Assembly: GCA_029260765.1 (NCBI GenBank)
Contig: JAJDCP010000185.1
Location: 62,001-126,000 of the forward strand
Direction: 5' to 3'
DNA: 64,000 nucleotides
Origin: Planctomycetota bacterium
GTDB lineage: Bacteria; Planctomycetota; J058; JAJDCP01
Shown here: in pieces, positions 47,491-56,908 of the stretch
Numbering within the stretch: the stretch's first letter is position 1
Layout: each line of letters begins with the position of its first letter
Notes under the pieces: model-generated
What the model saw: only the letters and a program-made list of their open reading frames with translations
Database searches by the model: none
What the model was told of the DNA's origin: nothing
Translations under genes and position numbers: made by a program

Positions 47491-48471
47491 ATGGGACGAA
47501 AGCGAGTCCACTCCTATTGGAGAAGGCAGGTACACCGGCACCACCCGGTGATCGGTTGGTGGCATGTCCCGAACCTTACGGCGCGTCTGGGCTTGGGAGG
47601 CTCCTTTCATACCTTCCGCAGTAATGCCCAGGGATTGCGCGCAGACCGTGATTTTCCCATCGAGAAGCCCTCCGGAAAAGTACGCATAGGTTTTTTGGGC
47701 GATTCGTACACTGCAGGCGACGGTGTCTCCAACCACCAGCGCTTCAGCGCGCTCTTGAGCCAGGCACATCCCGGGGTGGCGAGCTTGAATTTTGGTTTGA
47801 ACAGTAGCGGCACAGATCAGCAACTGCTCATATTCCAGGAAATCGCGCGGGCCTACCAGATGGACGCTTGGGTCTGGGGATTGACAGTAGAAAACATCTA
47901 CCGCAACGTCAGCTCTTGTCGGCCCTGCTATTCAAATATGGATACGTCGACCATTCGCTACCGAGCAAAGCCTTGGTTCGAGCGTCGAGAGAGCGGTTTG
48001 TTTCTGCACCAACAACCTGTACCCAAAGCGACCAGAACCGAACTGGCTACGTGGAAACTGGCCGAGCCCGACGGAAATGACCCTTACGTCGATCCATACA
48101 GTCAAGAGTGGCTCGTCATGCGTGCGATCATTGAGGACTTTCTCCGTCAGGTCGAGGGGACCCCGGTTTTTCTGTTGCCTCTTCCCCTCGACAGTCACTA
48201 CCTCGGACGGGCCGAAGCGACCTACCAAGCGCGATTCCGGGAGCTCGATGCGCCGCAATCGGGGGTCTCTTTTGTCGATGTGCTCCCAGCTCTAAAACAG
48301 GGACCAGTTCGGGAACGATCCCGGCTGCGCTTTCCCGCTGATCCGCACTACACCGCGTTGGCCCATGAGAAGGTGTTCCGAGTACTCGAGGCTGCGATCA
48401 CCAACTACCGGCCGGAGTTGCTGGAAACCCGGCCAAGCCAGGCTCCCGAAAAAGTACGGACTAAAGCATGA
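47491..48471 (+). CDS. SGNH/GDSL-type hydrolase
   Basis: A 326-residue SGNH hydrolase-like protein without signal peptide. IGFLGDSYTAGDGV gives the nucleophile Ser and block I, LNFGLNSSGTDQQL block II, and FPADPHYTALAHEKVF the Asp-x-x-His end. The N-terminus is basic (MGRKRVHSYWRRQVHRHH). ATG at 47491 has GGAG six bases upstream. The family removes or adds acyl groups on sugars. The stop overlaps the start of the carbamoyltransferase gene (ATGA), so the two are coupled, as often seen for SGNH/NodU-family pairs in polysaccharide loci. Confidence 0.82.
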   Translation: MGRKRVHSYWRRQVHRHHPVIGWWHVPNLTARLGLGGSFHTFRSNAQGLRADRDFPIEKPSGKVRIGFLGDSYTAGDGVSNHQRFSALLSQAHPGVASLNFGLNSSGTDQQLLIFQEIARAYQMDAWVWGLTVENIYRNVSSCRPCYSNMDTSTIRYRAKPWFERRESGLFLHQQPVPKATRTELATWKLAEPDGNDPYVDPYSQEWLVMRAIIEDFLRQVEGTPVFLLPLPLDSHYLGRAEATYQARFRELDAPQSGVSFVDVLPALKQGPVRERSRLRFPADPHYTALAHEKVFRVLEAAITNYRPELLETRPSQAPEKVRTKA

Positions 48472-50294
48472 CTCGCTGGACCTTGGGACTGTCTGCCTTC
48501 TACCACGACTCTGCTGCGGCCATCGTTCGCGATGGAGTGGTTGTGGCGGCTGCCCAGGAGGAGCGATTCTCCCGACGCAAGGGCGATGCCTCCTTTCCGA
48601 TCAGCGCCATTACGTACTGCCTCGAAGAGAGCCGTCTGGAGCCGGAGCAATTGAGCGAGGTCGTTTTCTACGACCGTTCAGACCTGACCTTTGATCGGCT
48701 TGTCCAGACGCACCTCAGCATCGCACCTTCGGGTGCCGATTTCTTCAGGACGAGCATGGAGCGTTGGACGGTCGACAAGCTACAATTGCCAGAGATCATC
48801 CGTGATTCTCTCGAGTACTCCGGGCCCATCTATTGCATCCCGCACCACCTGTCCCATGCCGCTGCCGCCTTCTATCCCTCCCCCTTTGAAAGAGCCGCCA
48901 TTCTAACTGTCGATGGCGTGGGTGAATGGGCGACAGCCTCGTATGGGATCGGTGATGCAAGGACGATCACACAGTTTCAAGAGCAGCAATTCCCCGACTC
49001 TCTGGGTCTGTTGTATTCGGCATTCACATTCTTCTGCGGATTCAAGGTCAACTTCGGCGAATACAAGCTCATGGGCCTTGCCCCGTATGGGACTCCGCGT
49101 TTCCTGAAGAAGATCCGTAGCGACTTGGTCGAACTGCAGGAAGACGGATCAATCCGCCTCAACATGCGCTACTTCGACTTTCTCCACGGCCAGTCCATGG
49201 TCAACGCCGAGTTTTCCCGACTGTTTGACGGCCCTCCGCGTGAGCCAGAATCACGCATCACCAGGCGAGAGATGGACCTCGCGGCTTCGATTCAGGCATT
49301 CACAGAGGACGCCCTTTTGTGCATGGCGAGGTATGTCCATCAGCGGACTCAGCTTCCCAACCTCTGTCTTGCGGGCGGAGTCGCGCTCAACTGTGTGGCC
49401 AATGGGCGCCTGCACCGGGAGGGGCCTTTCCGGAAGATCTGGATCCAACCCGCAGCGGGGGACGCAGGATCGGCCTTGGGCGCGGCCCTTGCTGTGCAGC
49501 ATGGGTTGCATCGCCTGCCTCGCGAGAACCTGACCAAGGCAGACACTATGCGGGGTGCTTATCTGGGCCCGGCGTTCAGCCAAGCTGAGGTCGAAGCGGT
49601 TCTGGCCGCCTCGGAGCTACCATTCGAGAAACTCGCCGACGGCCAAGAAGCCAGCACGGTGGCCGGCGCCCTGGCCGACGGACAGATTGTGGGGTTCTTT
49701 CAGGGGCGCATGGAATTCGGACCTCGCGCGCTGGGGGCACGCTCGATACTCGGCGATCCACGCAGTCAGGACATGCAATCGAAAATGAACCTGAAAATCA
49801 AATATCGAGAGTCCTTTCGGCCGTTTGCGCCCGCTGTGTTGGCAGAGGATCTTCAGGATTACTTCGATCTCGACACTCCCAGTCCGTATATGTTGATGGT
49901 CGCTCAGGTGCGAAAGGATCGCCAGATCCCAAGGGATGGCCAGCTCCCCCGTGACGATGACCTGCTGAAGGCGGCCCGCCAAATCCGCAGCGACATCCCG
50001 GCCGTCACGCACTGGAACTATTCGGCGCGGATCCAGACAGTTCACAGCGAAACCAACCCCGCCTTTTACGACGTGCTGACTGCGTTCAAACAGCGGACTG
50101 GCTGCAGTGTGTTGGTGAACACCTCGTTCAATGTGAGGGGTGAACCGATCGTCTGTACCCCACAGGATGCTGTCCGATGCTTCCTACGTACCGAAATGGA
50201 TGCCCTCTATGTGCAGGGCTTCTGGTTACTCAAAGCCCACATGCCCCCAGAACAGTTGGCTGAGGTTAGAAAACATGAGTTCCCGCTTGATTGA
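48468..50294 (+). CDS. NodU/CmcH-family carbamoyltransferase
   Basis: A 608-residue carbamoyltransferase. N-terminal half (YrdC/Kae1-like fold) has LSAFYHDSAAAIVRDG, the metal-binding HHLSHAAAAFYPSPF, and LAGGVALNCVANGRL. The C-terminal domain (about 390-600) contains MEFGPRALGARSILGDPRS, RESFRPFAPAVL, NTSFNVRGEPIVCTP. It should transfer carbamoyl from carbamoyl phosphate, via carbamoyl-AMP, to a hydroxyl on a sugar. Length matches the NodU/TobZ group. Coupled to the SGNH gene upstream and overlapping a small gene downstream by 20 bases. Suggests that the polysaccharide is O-carbamoylated. Confidence 0.93.
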   Translation: MTRWTLGLSAFYHDSAAAIVRDGVVVAAAQEERFSRRKGDASFPISAITYCLEESRLEPEQLSEVVFYDRSDLTFDRLVQTHLSIAPSGADFFRTSMERWTVDKLQLPEIIRDSLEYSGPIYCIPHHLSHAAAAFYPSPFERAAILTVDGVGEWATASYGIGDARTITQFQEQQFPDSLGLLYSAFTFFCGFKVNFGEYKLMGLAPYGTPRFLKKIRSDLVELQEDGSIRLNMRYFDFLHGQSMVNAEFSRLFDGPPREPESRITRREMDLAASIQAFTEDALLCMARYVHQRTQLPNLCLAGGVALNCVANGRLHREGPFRKIWIQPAAGDAGSALGAALAVQHGLHRLPRENLTKADTMRGAYLGPAFSQAEVEAVLAASELPFEKLADGQEASTVAGALADGQIVGFFQGRMEFGPRALGARSILGDPRSQDMQSKMNLKIKYRESFRPFAPAVLAEDLQDYFDLDTPSPYMLMVAQVRKDRQIPRDGQLPRDDDLLKAARQIRSDIPAVTHWNYSARIQTVHSETNPAFYDVLTAFKQRTGCSVLVNTSFNVRGEPIVCTPQDAVRCFLRTEMDALYVQGFWLLKAHMPPEQLAEVRKHEFPLD

Positions 50295-50682
50295 GTGGTT
50301 CGAGGGATTGCACTTCCGCTCTCAGCGTTTTGCCGGGCGCTGGAGATCCCAACTTTCCCGAAGACATGGGAAGAAGATCCGGGGGTTGCTCTTGTCCGGT
50401 CTGTATTACAGCGTTGTGGCGCCCAAAGCCGTCTCTCGACGGCTCCGATCAGGTCAAGATCTGCTGGGACGGCTGAGAGGACGCTGGACCGACAACCAGC
50501 TGTCCACCGACGACCGCTCCATCTACCGGGAGATGGGAGACTGTGGGAGCGCAGTGTTCAAGAGCAGTCTGAACCCCTGGGAATACGGCCTGTATCGAGC
50601 TCTGCGCAGATTGGGGTCCGAGCTTCCCGACGCAGAAGAGCAGCATGCGGTGCCTTCGGGGCATGTCTACAACATGTTCTAA
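50275..50682 (+). CDS. Small conserved-looking protein of the carbamoyltransferase operon
   Basis: A 135-residue basic protein of unknown function. It has one moderately hydrophobic stretch (IRGLLLSGLYYSVVAPKAV) and a C-terminal half rich in charged and aromatic residues (NPWEYGLYRALRRLG, SGHVYNMF). The ATG at 50275 lies within the end of the carbamoyltransferase gene. Small membrane proteins (DUF5989/SxtJ-like) often accompany SGNH/NodU-type genes, and its hydrophobic-then-basic segment is weakly reminiscent of those, but the match is not secure. Confidence 0.55.
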   Translation: MSSRLIEWFEGLHFRSQRFAGRWRSQLSRRHGKKIRGLLLSGLYYSVVAPKAVSRRLRSGQDLLGRLRGRWTDNQLSTDDRSIYREMGDCGSAVFKSSLNPWEYGLYRALRRLGSELPDAEEQHAVPSGHVYNMF

Positions 50683-50833
50683 GGCCTAATGCCGCGAGTC
50701 TTTGCGACCTTCCTTCAGGATCTACGGTGCTCGTGGCCCGGAGCGGGCTTCACGCCGCGGCGTGACCGGACAACCGCCTCCCTGCGCAGAGGGAGAGCCC
50801 TTCACTCCAATCAAAGGAGCGCAAACAGTAGAC

Positions 50834-52078
50834 ATGAAGATCGTCCAGATCTCCTCAGACGACCTCGCAGGGATGCGCTTCAACGGCTTCCTACTCGGGA
50901 GGACTCTGCAGAGTCTCGGGCATGATGTCCACATGTTCGTACGGCAGTCGGAATCCGGCGAACCCTGGGTTTCAGAGCTGGGGAACCGGGTTGTTCGCGT
51001 CGTCGATCGCCTGGGGGTGCGCTGGCTGGAGCGACTGGCCGGCGTGCAGAGTCTGCTGCCTTTATCTGCCTGGCAGCTGCCGCGATCGTCGAAGCTCCGG
51101 AACGCAGATATCGCTCACTTGCACCTCATCTACAACGCTCCGTTCTTCAGCCTCTTCCTGCTTCCCCTCTTGGCTCGACAGTGTGCGGCTGTCTGGACGA
51201 TCCACGATCAATGGCCGTTGACAGGCCACTGCACCTATTCCCTCGCATGTGATCGCTGGCTCACAGGCTGCGGTCAGTGTCCCGACCTCGCACGCCCCTT
51301 GACGATGTTGTGGGACAACACAGCGCAGCTCTTTCAATTGAAAAAGAGGCTTATGCGCCAGACGGACATACAGCTGGTGGTCGCGTCCGACTGGATGCGG
51401 CAACGGGTAGAGCGCAGCCCGATCCTCGGACACCTGCACTGCAAACAGATTCCCTTCGGAATCGACCTCGAGACCTTTCGACCTCGCGACCGCGAGACGT
51501 GCCGCCGCGCCTTCGGAGTTGCGAGCGGCAACCACGTGCTGGCCTTTCGGCGTCCCCGCCCCGGCAACCCCTACAAAGGAGCAGAGTGCCTGCTGCATGC
51601 CCTGCGTTGTTGGACGCCGATCCGGCGCACCAGCCTGCTTGTCTACGACGGCGAGATCCGCGACGAATCCTTGCATGAGAAGTACGACATTGTCCACCTA
51701 GGTTGGGTTCGGGACTCGGAGGTCCTCGCTCAGGCATTGAATGCTGCGGATGTATTCCTGATGCCCAGCCTGGCAGAGAGCTTCGGCCTGATGGCCATCG
51801 AAGCCATGGCTTGCGGAACGCCGGTCATCGTCTCTGACAACACGTCCCTGCCGGAGATTGTGAAGGCACCCGAAGGCGGTGTGACGGTTCCCAACGGTGA
51901 CGGCCAGGCGCTCGCGACGGCCCTGACGAACTTGCTCAGCGACCAGGGAAGGCGAGACGAGCTGGCGCGGGCGGGGCGCCGCATTGCAGAGCAGGAGTAC
52001 GCCTTTGACACCTACGTAGAACGGCATCTCGAGCTGTATCGGGAAATCCTGGCGCGCAGAAGGGGCTCGGGCAGGTGA
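50834..52078 (+). CDS. GT4-family glycosyltransferase (WcaC-like)
   Basis: A 414-residue GT-B enzyme. N-terminal MKIVQISSDDLAGMRFNGFL, the HDQWPLTGHCTYSLACDRWL motif and following GCGQCPDL are typical of colanic-acid-type transferases with a Cys cluster. The C-terminal donor site has NPYKGAECLLHAL, LAESFGLMAIEAMACGTPVI and SLPEIV. The ATG at 50834 is 15 bases after AGGAG, a long spacing, so the start is less certain. Follows the small protein gene by about 150 bases. Acceptor and sugar unknown. Confidence 0.86.
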   Translation: MKIVQISSDDLAGMRFNGFLLGRTLQSLGHDVHMFVRQSESGEPWVSELGNRVVRVVDRLGVRWLERLAGVQSLLPLSAWQLPRSSKLRNADIAHLHLIYNAPFFSLFLLPLLARQCAAVWTIHDQWPLTGHCTYSLACDRWLTGCGQCPDLARPLTMLWDNTAQLFQLKKRLMRQTDIQLVVASDWMRQRVERSPILGHLHCKQIPFGIDLETFRPRDRETCRRAFGVASGNHVLAFRRPRPGNPYKGAECLLHALRCWTPIRRTSLLVYDGEIRDESLHEKYDIVHLGWVRDSEVLAQALNAADVFLMPSLAESFGLMAIEAMACGTPVIVSDNTSLPEIVKAPEGGVTVPNGDGQALATALTNLLSDQGRRDELARAGRRIAEQEYAFDTYVERHLELYREILARRRGSGR

Positions 52079-52317
52079 ACGCAAAGAGCGTGCCGAACAC
52101 ATTCCTGCTTGCGACGTGTGCTCTTCGACCTGCGGCTACCGGTTGTCAAGAGACCCAACGGATCCAGAAACTCACCTGATCTGCTGTGGAGCGCTCTGGA
52201 AGGCCGGGAAGGCGACCACAAAAGCCGCCTGGACAGCTCAACCCCGGCATGCTAGCGTACAGGTACAGTCGCCTCCAAAGCCGCGGCCCAGCCGGCCCGA
52301 ATGCCCCACGAGCACCC

Positions 52318-53304
52318 ATGGCGGACCTCCCACTCGTTTCGATCGTGATGCCTGTCTACAACGGCGCAAATTACATGCGGTCCGCCGTCGATAGTGCCTT
52401 GGCACAGACCTATCCGCGCACAGAGGTCGTGCTGGTCAACGACGGCTCGAGGGACGACGGCGAGACCGACCGGATTGCCCGTTCCTATGGCGACAGGATC
52501 CGCTACTTCCAGAAAGACAACGGTGGCGTGGCCACGGCGCTCAATCTGGGGATTGAGAAGATGCGCGGCGCGTACTTCTCCTGGCTCAGCCATGACGACA
52601 TCTATCTGCCCCACAAGCTCGAGAGGCAGGTGCGCTACCACCGGCGATTGCCTCCCGATGCAATCAGCTACTCGGACTTCGACGTCATCGACCAGGAGTC
52701 ACGGCACCGCAGGACTGTGCGGATCCAACCGAAGACCCCCGAGCGCTTCCGGATTGAGCTGATGCTCCAGCAGTTCCTGCATGGCTGCTCGCTGCTGATC
52801 CCCCGCCGCCACTTCGATAGCTTCGGCGGCTTCAATCCTGATCTGCGCACGACCCAGGACTTCGACCTCTGGTTCAGGATGGCCAAGCATGTGCCCTTCG
52901 TGCACCTGGCCGAGGTGTTGATCCAGCACAGATCCCACGCGCAACAGGGCTCGCACACGATCCCTGCGACCAGTGAGCTCAACCTGCTATACATCCGCGT
53001 CCTTAACGATCTTGGGGAGGCAGAGCTGCAATTGGAGGGGTCGGCGTCGGCGACGCACTATCACCTGGCCGTCGCGATGGCGGTGAATGGCTTCCATGCA
53101 GCCGCTGCCTTTGCGCTGCTCAAGTTCGCCGACCACGCGCGCGAAGAAGGTTGGAGCCCGCGACGCATTCTGCTGGCGCAGACACGCTTCCGCCTTCTGC
53201 ACAACCCTGGCGGCGCCTATCTGCAACGGATCCTCCGCGATGTCGTCGAGCGCGGGCCGCAGCTTGCCTACAGCTGGGCCCAGCGGGCACTGCGGCGCTC
53301 CTAG
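52318..53304 (+). CDS. GT2-family glycosyltransferase
   Basis: A 328-residue GT-A transferase. VSIVMPVYNGANYMRSAVDS, VVLVNDGSRDDGETD, GVATALNLGIEKMRGAYFSW and the metal-site WLSHDDIYLPHKLE are the family-2 core; GCSLLIPRRHFDSFGGFNP and TQDFDLWFRMAK are the acceptor-side ED-type motif. The ATG at 52318 has only a weak SD. The 239 bases upstream show no gene. It is the last plus-strand gene before a converging epimerase. Sugar unknown. Confidence 0.85.
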   Translation: MADLPLVSIVMPVYNGANYMRSAVDSALAQTYPRTEVVLVNDGSRDDGETDRIARSYGDRIRYFQKDNGGVATALNLGIEKMRGAYFSWLSHDDIYLPHKLERQVRYHRRLPPDAISYSDFDVIDQESRHRRTVRIQPKTPERFRIELMLQQFLHGCSLLIPRRHFDSFGGFNPDLRTTQDFDLWFRMAKHVPFVHLAEVLIQHRSHAQQGSHTIPATSELNLLYIRVLNDLGEAELQLEGSASATHYHLAVAMAVNGFHAAAAFALLKFADHAREEGWSPRRILLAQTRFRLLHNPGGAYLQRILRDVVERGPQLAYSWAQRALRRS

Positions 53305-53365
53305 GAGCCTGGGCATTCTCCGGGCCAGCTCAAGCTCCCCGGCTGCGACCACAGGCTGGCGCGGC

Positions 53366-54472
53366 TCAGCGCAGGCTGTGTCTTATCACGGCCTTGAGGT
53401 TGTAGGACAGCAAGATCTTGACGACCGTGTCGCTGACGTTCCCTCGCAAGTACTCCGTTGGGGCTTCCCAGGTCTGGCGCAGCGCCAGCACGGTCTGGAC
53501 GCAGCGCACGATGGCCTCCGGCTCGGCCCCACTCAAGATCGCGCTACCGCACTCGAGGGTCTCGGGGCGCTCGGTGACGTCGCGGATGGTGACGTTGGGG
53601 ACCCCGAACAGCGCGCATTCTTCCTGTACCGTGCCGCTGTCGGACAGCACGCACAGCGCTTCTTTTTCGAGCCGGACGAAGTCGAAGAAGCCGAAGGGAT
53701 CGAGCAAACGGACCTCGGGGTTGTCCAGCTGCAGGCCATGGTGTAGCAGCCGATCGCGGGTTCTGGGGTGGGTGCTGACGATGACCGGCACGCCGTGGCT
53801 CTGCTGCAGTGTGTCCAGGGCAGTGATCAACCGCAACAACCGCGGAGCGCGGTCGACGTTCTCGGCCCGGTGCAGCGTTACCAGCAGGAACTTTCCCGGT
53901 TCCAGCCCCAGGCTCTCGAGCACCTCGGCCCGGGCGATGTCGTCGGCGTGATGCTCGAGCACCTCGCGGATCGGATTGCCAGTGACGAAGATGCGGTCGC
54001 TGGGAAAGCCCTCGGCCAACAGGTTCTGCCGGGAACGCTCGGTGTAAGGCATCAGCACGTCGCTGCTGTGGTCGATCACGCGCCGGTTGACCTCTTCGGG
54101 GACGCGTTCGTCGAAGCAGCGGTTGCCTGCCTCCATATGGTAGACGGGCACGCCGAGGCGTTTGGCGATGATCGCGCCCAGGCCGCTGTTGGTGTCACCC
54201 AGGATCAAGAATCGGTCCGGCTTGTGTTCGCGAATCAGCTTCTCGGTACCCTGCAGGATCACACTGCACTGCTCGGACAGGCTGCCGCGTGCCCCGAGCC
54301 AGGTGTCGGGCTGGCGCACCTGCAGATCACGGAAGAAGATCTCGTTGAGCTGCGGATCATAGTTCTGGCCGGTGTGGACCAGGTGGTGCTCACACAGGGT
54401 GTCCAACTTGGAGATCACCTGGCTGAGACGGATGATCTCCGGCCTCGTGCCAAGCATGGTGAGGACCTTCAT
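53366..54472 (-). CDS. capG: UDP-N-acetyl-amino-6-deoxysugar 2-epimerase (CapG/WbjD/FnlC type)
   Basis: A 368-residue non-hydrolysing 2-epimerase. MLGTRPEIIRLSQVI, GDTNSGLGAIIAKRLGVPVY, and especially HMEAGNRCFDERVPEEVNRR, which has Asn where WecB-type GlcNAc epimerases have Leu/other, point to the CapG/FnlC subgroup; LVTLHRAENVDR and SDSGTVQEECALFGVP complete the catalytic signature. It would epimerise C2 in the last step to UDP-L-FucNAc or UDP-L-QuiNAc. Its ATG overlaps the TGA of the RmlD-like gene, so translation is coupled. Confidence 0.88.
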   Translation of the reverse strand: MKVLTMLGTRPEIIRLSQVISKLDTLCEHHLVHTGQNYDPQLNEIFFRDLQVRQPDTWLGARGSLSEQCSVILQGTEKLIREHKPDRFLILGDTNSGLGAIIAKRLGVPVYHMEAGNRCFDERVPEEVNRRVIDHSSDVLMPYTERSRQNLLAEGFPSDRIFVTGNPIREVLEHHADDIARAEVLESLGLEPGKFLLVTLHRAENVDRAPRLLRLITALDTLQQSHGVPVIVSTHPRTRDRLLHHGLQLDNPEVRLLDPFGFFDFVRLEKEALCVLSDSGTVQEECALFGVPNVTIRDVTERPETLECGSAILSGAEPEAIVRCVQTVLALRQTWEAPTEYLRGNVSDTVVKILLSYNLKAVIRHSLR

Positions 54473-55431
54473 CGGTGTTGTTCTCCTCGCGGTTCGCTTG
54501 TCGTAGGCTGCGGGCTTGCGGGTCCAGAGTCCTGCAGGTGCTGGGCAAGCTCATCGACCATCTGCGCGATGCTGGGGGGGCTGGCATAGCCCGCTGCCCG
54601 CCAGAGCGCCTCGTTCAGCGCTGCCTCGCCGGTGGCAAGTGTGCGGTCGACACTCTCCGCTCCGCTGCCGGGCACGATCTCGAGATCGGGACGCGCGAAC
54701 GCACGCGCGAAGCAGCGCAACAGCTCGAGTTTGCTGAGCGCCCCCTGGGGAACGACATGCTGCAGATGCGGCAGGGTCAGGTCGGAGGCCATCACTCCGC
54801 GGCAGATGCGGGCGAAATGCAGCGTGCTCAGCCCATTCCACAGATGGTTGGAAAAACCCGTCACGCGTGCGTGCGTGGGCTGGCCGAGGAACCAGTCGAG
54901 CAGAGAGACGTGCGCCCGAGGCTCAGGGCCGATGATCGAGCAGCGCAGGTGGAACATGCCCGGCGCGCGCACCTCGCCCAGGCTCTTGCTGCGGCCGTAG
55001 GCATCGACCGGATCGTGGGGGGAATCCTCGAGGTAGCCCCCTTTCCGGCCGGAAAACACGCAGTCGGTCGCGATCTGGAGCACGCGGCAACCGGTGGCCG
55101 CCGCTGCCTGCGCGAGCAGTGCCGGGAAAGCGGCATTGATCTTCGCAGCCCGCGCCGCGGTCTCGGGCGTGTCGTCCTGCATGTGCTGCTTGATCAGGCC
55201 GATCGCGTTGACTGCCCAGTCGCTGCCAGCGAGCAATGCGCGCACCTGCTCGAAGTCGCAGGTCTCCGCGTCGAGTCCGAAGACCTCGAGCCGCGGGTTT
55301 TTCGTGGCCACGGCTTCGCGAAACGCGGCGTTGCGTGCTACGACCCGCAGTTGCAGGGCAGGATCGCGCGCCAGGACATCGAGCAGCATCGACCCGAGCA
55401 TGCCGGAGGCACCGAGGATGACGACCTTCAT
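54469..55431 (-). CDS. RmlD-like NAD(P)-dependent sugar-nucleotide reductase
   Basis: A 320-residue SDR protein: GASGMLGSMLLDVLARDPAL, AINAIGLIKQHMQDD-like loop (VNAIGLIKQHMQDDTPETAA), IATDCVFSGRKGGYLEDSPH and the YGRSK dyad (Tyr-x-x-x-Lys). It resembles RmlD 4-ketoreductases, not the bifunctional CapF/FnlB with its C-terminal cupin. The ATG at 55431 has AGGAG. Between CapG and, further away, CapE-like genes, it is the expected C4 reductase of a UDP-6-deoxy-amino-sugar route, as WbvR is for UDP-L-QuiNAc. The final sugar is therefore more likely L-QuiNAc, but L-FucNAc cannot be excluded. Confidence 0.8.
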   Translation of the reverse strand: MKVVILGASGMLGSMLLDVLARDPALQLRVVARNAAFREAVATKNPRLEVFGLDAETCDFEQVRALLAGSDWAVNAIGLIKQHMQDDTPETAARAAKINAAFPALLAQAAAATGCRVLQIATDCVFSGRKGGYLEDSPHDPVDAYGRSKSLGEVRAPGMFHLRCSIIGPEPRAHVSLLDWFLGQPTHARVTGFSNHLWNGLSTLHFARICRGVMASDLTLPHLQHVVPQGALSKLELLRCFARAFARPDLEIVPGSGAESVDRTLATGEAALNEALWRAAGYASPPSIAQMVDELAQHLQDSGPASPQPTTSEPRGEQHR

Positions 55432-55938
55432 GGGTTTCTCCTGGCCCGCAGGCTGCGTACACGACGCGCAAGCCTGTGTGTCTCCGCTCGCCAGCCGAGC
55501 ATGCCGATCATCGCCGCAGCCAGCGCAGGGATTGCCGTGTGCCTTGGTGGAGCAGGTCGCTCCCTGTGCGGATCCTGTAATGGGCGCCGTCGTGCACGGG
55601 CGTGTCAACCGAATCGAGGGAGGTAGGCGGCACGTGAGTCTCTTTGCGAAGGATGGGGCCGGCGATCCGTTGCAGACACTGCTGCCAGGAAGGAACAGGC
55701 TAGCAGTACGATCCACACGTGTCCAGCATCGGCAGGGTGGGCGTGTTTGGGTCCACGCCGCAGACAGCCGGACCGCGCATGAAGCGATGGTGCACAAGCG
55801 CAGACTGTCCGAGGGGACATACCTTGATGCGGACGACGGGGCCCCGTAGGCTTCGTACAATAGTCGAAGATACCCCAAACCACTACCAAGGCCAGGTTGA
55901 CTCAAGCCGAGTCCGGGCCCAACGACTCCAGGGTTGCT
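55432..55938. other. Divergent intergenic region
   Basis: About 507 bases between the RmlD-like gene and the epimerase. An open frame at 55580-55849 (plus strand, ATG) has no ribosome-binding site and no recognised family, so it is not called. The region should contain promoters for both flanking units. No tRNA or repeat was found. Confidence 0.5.
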
Positions 55939-56889
55939 GTGAAAACCAAAGCAAGGCTGAAAGCGCTCATCACCGGAGGCGCCGGTTTCATCGGTGCGAA
56001 CATCGCCCGCCAGTGGCTGGCCCTGGGCCATCAAGCAGTGGTTCTCGACAACCTCAGTAGTGGCTACGAGCGCAATCTCGTTCCGGAATGCGCGTTCATC
56101 AATGGGGATATACGCGACGAACTCGCCGTCGAGAGAGCGATAGAGGGCTGCCAGGTGGTCTTCAATCTAGCGGCCAGCGTGGGAAATCAGCGCTCCCTCG
56201 ACCACCCGCTCGAAGATTCCGATGTCAATGTTCTGGGACTGCTACGCGTCCTTCAAGCCGCACGTCGCCACAAGATTCGCAAGCTCGTCCATTCTTCTTC
56301 TGCGGGGATCTTTGGCGAACTCAAGACGCTGCCTATCCGCGAAGATCACCCGCAAGACCCCGACAGTCCTTACGGTGTCAGCAAGTTGGCCGGCGAGAAA
56401 CACTGCCTTGCGTACAACAAACTCTACGCCATGGACAATGTCTGCTTACGCTATTTCAACGTCTATGGGCCGCTGCAGCGATACGATGCCTACGGCAACG
56501 TGATTCCGATCTTTGCTACGCGTGCCCTGGACGGCGAGGCGATCACGATTTTCGGCGACGGCGAGCAGACGCGCGATTTCGTCCATGTGCGGGATGTCGC
56601 CGCGGCCAACATCGCCAGTGCAGTGACGCCTGGCGTCCGTGGCGCATTCAACATTGGCAGTGCGTCGCGTGTGACGATCAACCGGCTGGCACAGCTTGTC
56701 ATCTCCGCCGCGGGCGTCGCTGTTCCGATCAAACATGGACCCTCCCGGCCCGGCGATGTTCGTGACAGCCTGGCGGATACCCGTGCGGCCTCGGCGGCTT
56801 TCAACTACAATCCGCAGTTTGATCTCGGCGAGGGTCTGGCGGAATACCTGACATGGCTCAAGGCCGACCGCCTATCGTCCTGCGTTTGA
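55939..56889 (+). CDS. NAD-dependent sugar-nucleotide epimerase/dehydratase (SDR, GalE-like)
   Basis: A 316-residue extended SDR. ALITGGAGFIGANIARQWLA, DNLSSGYERNL, VVFNLAASVGNQRSL, SSSAGIFGE, the YGVSKLAGEK catalytic motif, LRYFNVYGPLQRYDAYGNVI and FGDGEQTRDFVHVRDVA match UDP-sugar 4-epimerases or dehydratases. The start is taken as the GTG at 55939 (CCAGGG upstream); a TTG at 55897 would add 14 residues. It is 19 bases before a GT4 gene on the same strand. The exact substrate cannot be told. Confidence 0.85.
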   Translation: MKTKARLKALITGGAGFIGANIARQWLALGHQAVVLDNLSSGYERNLVPECAFINGDIRDELAVERAIEGCQVVFNLAASVGNQRSLDHPLEDSDVNVLGLLRVLQAARRHKIRKLVHSSSAGIFGELKTLPIREDHPQDPDSPYGVSKLAGEKHCLAYNKLYAMDNVCLRYFNVYGPLQRYDAYGNVIPIFATRALDGEAITIFGDGEQTRDFVHVRDVAAANIASAVTPGVRGAFNIGSASRVTINRLAQLVISAAGVAVPIKHGPSRPGDVRDSLADTRAASAAFNYNPQFDLGEGLAEYLTWLKADRLSSCV

Positions 56890-56908
56890 TCGCATTGCAA
56901 GGGCAACC

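Noticed and set aside
55580..55849. Plus-strand frame of about 89 codons in the divergent region
   Set aside because: No ribosome-binding site, no family resemblance, and biased composition; not enough to call a gene.
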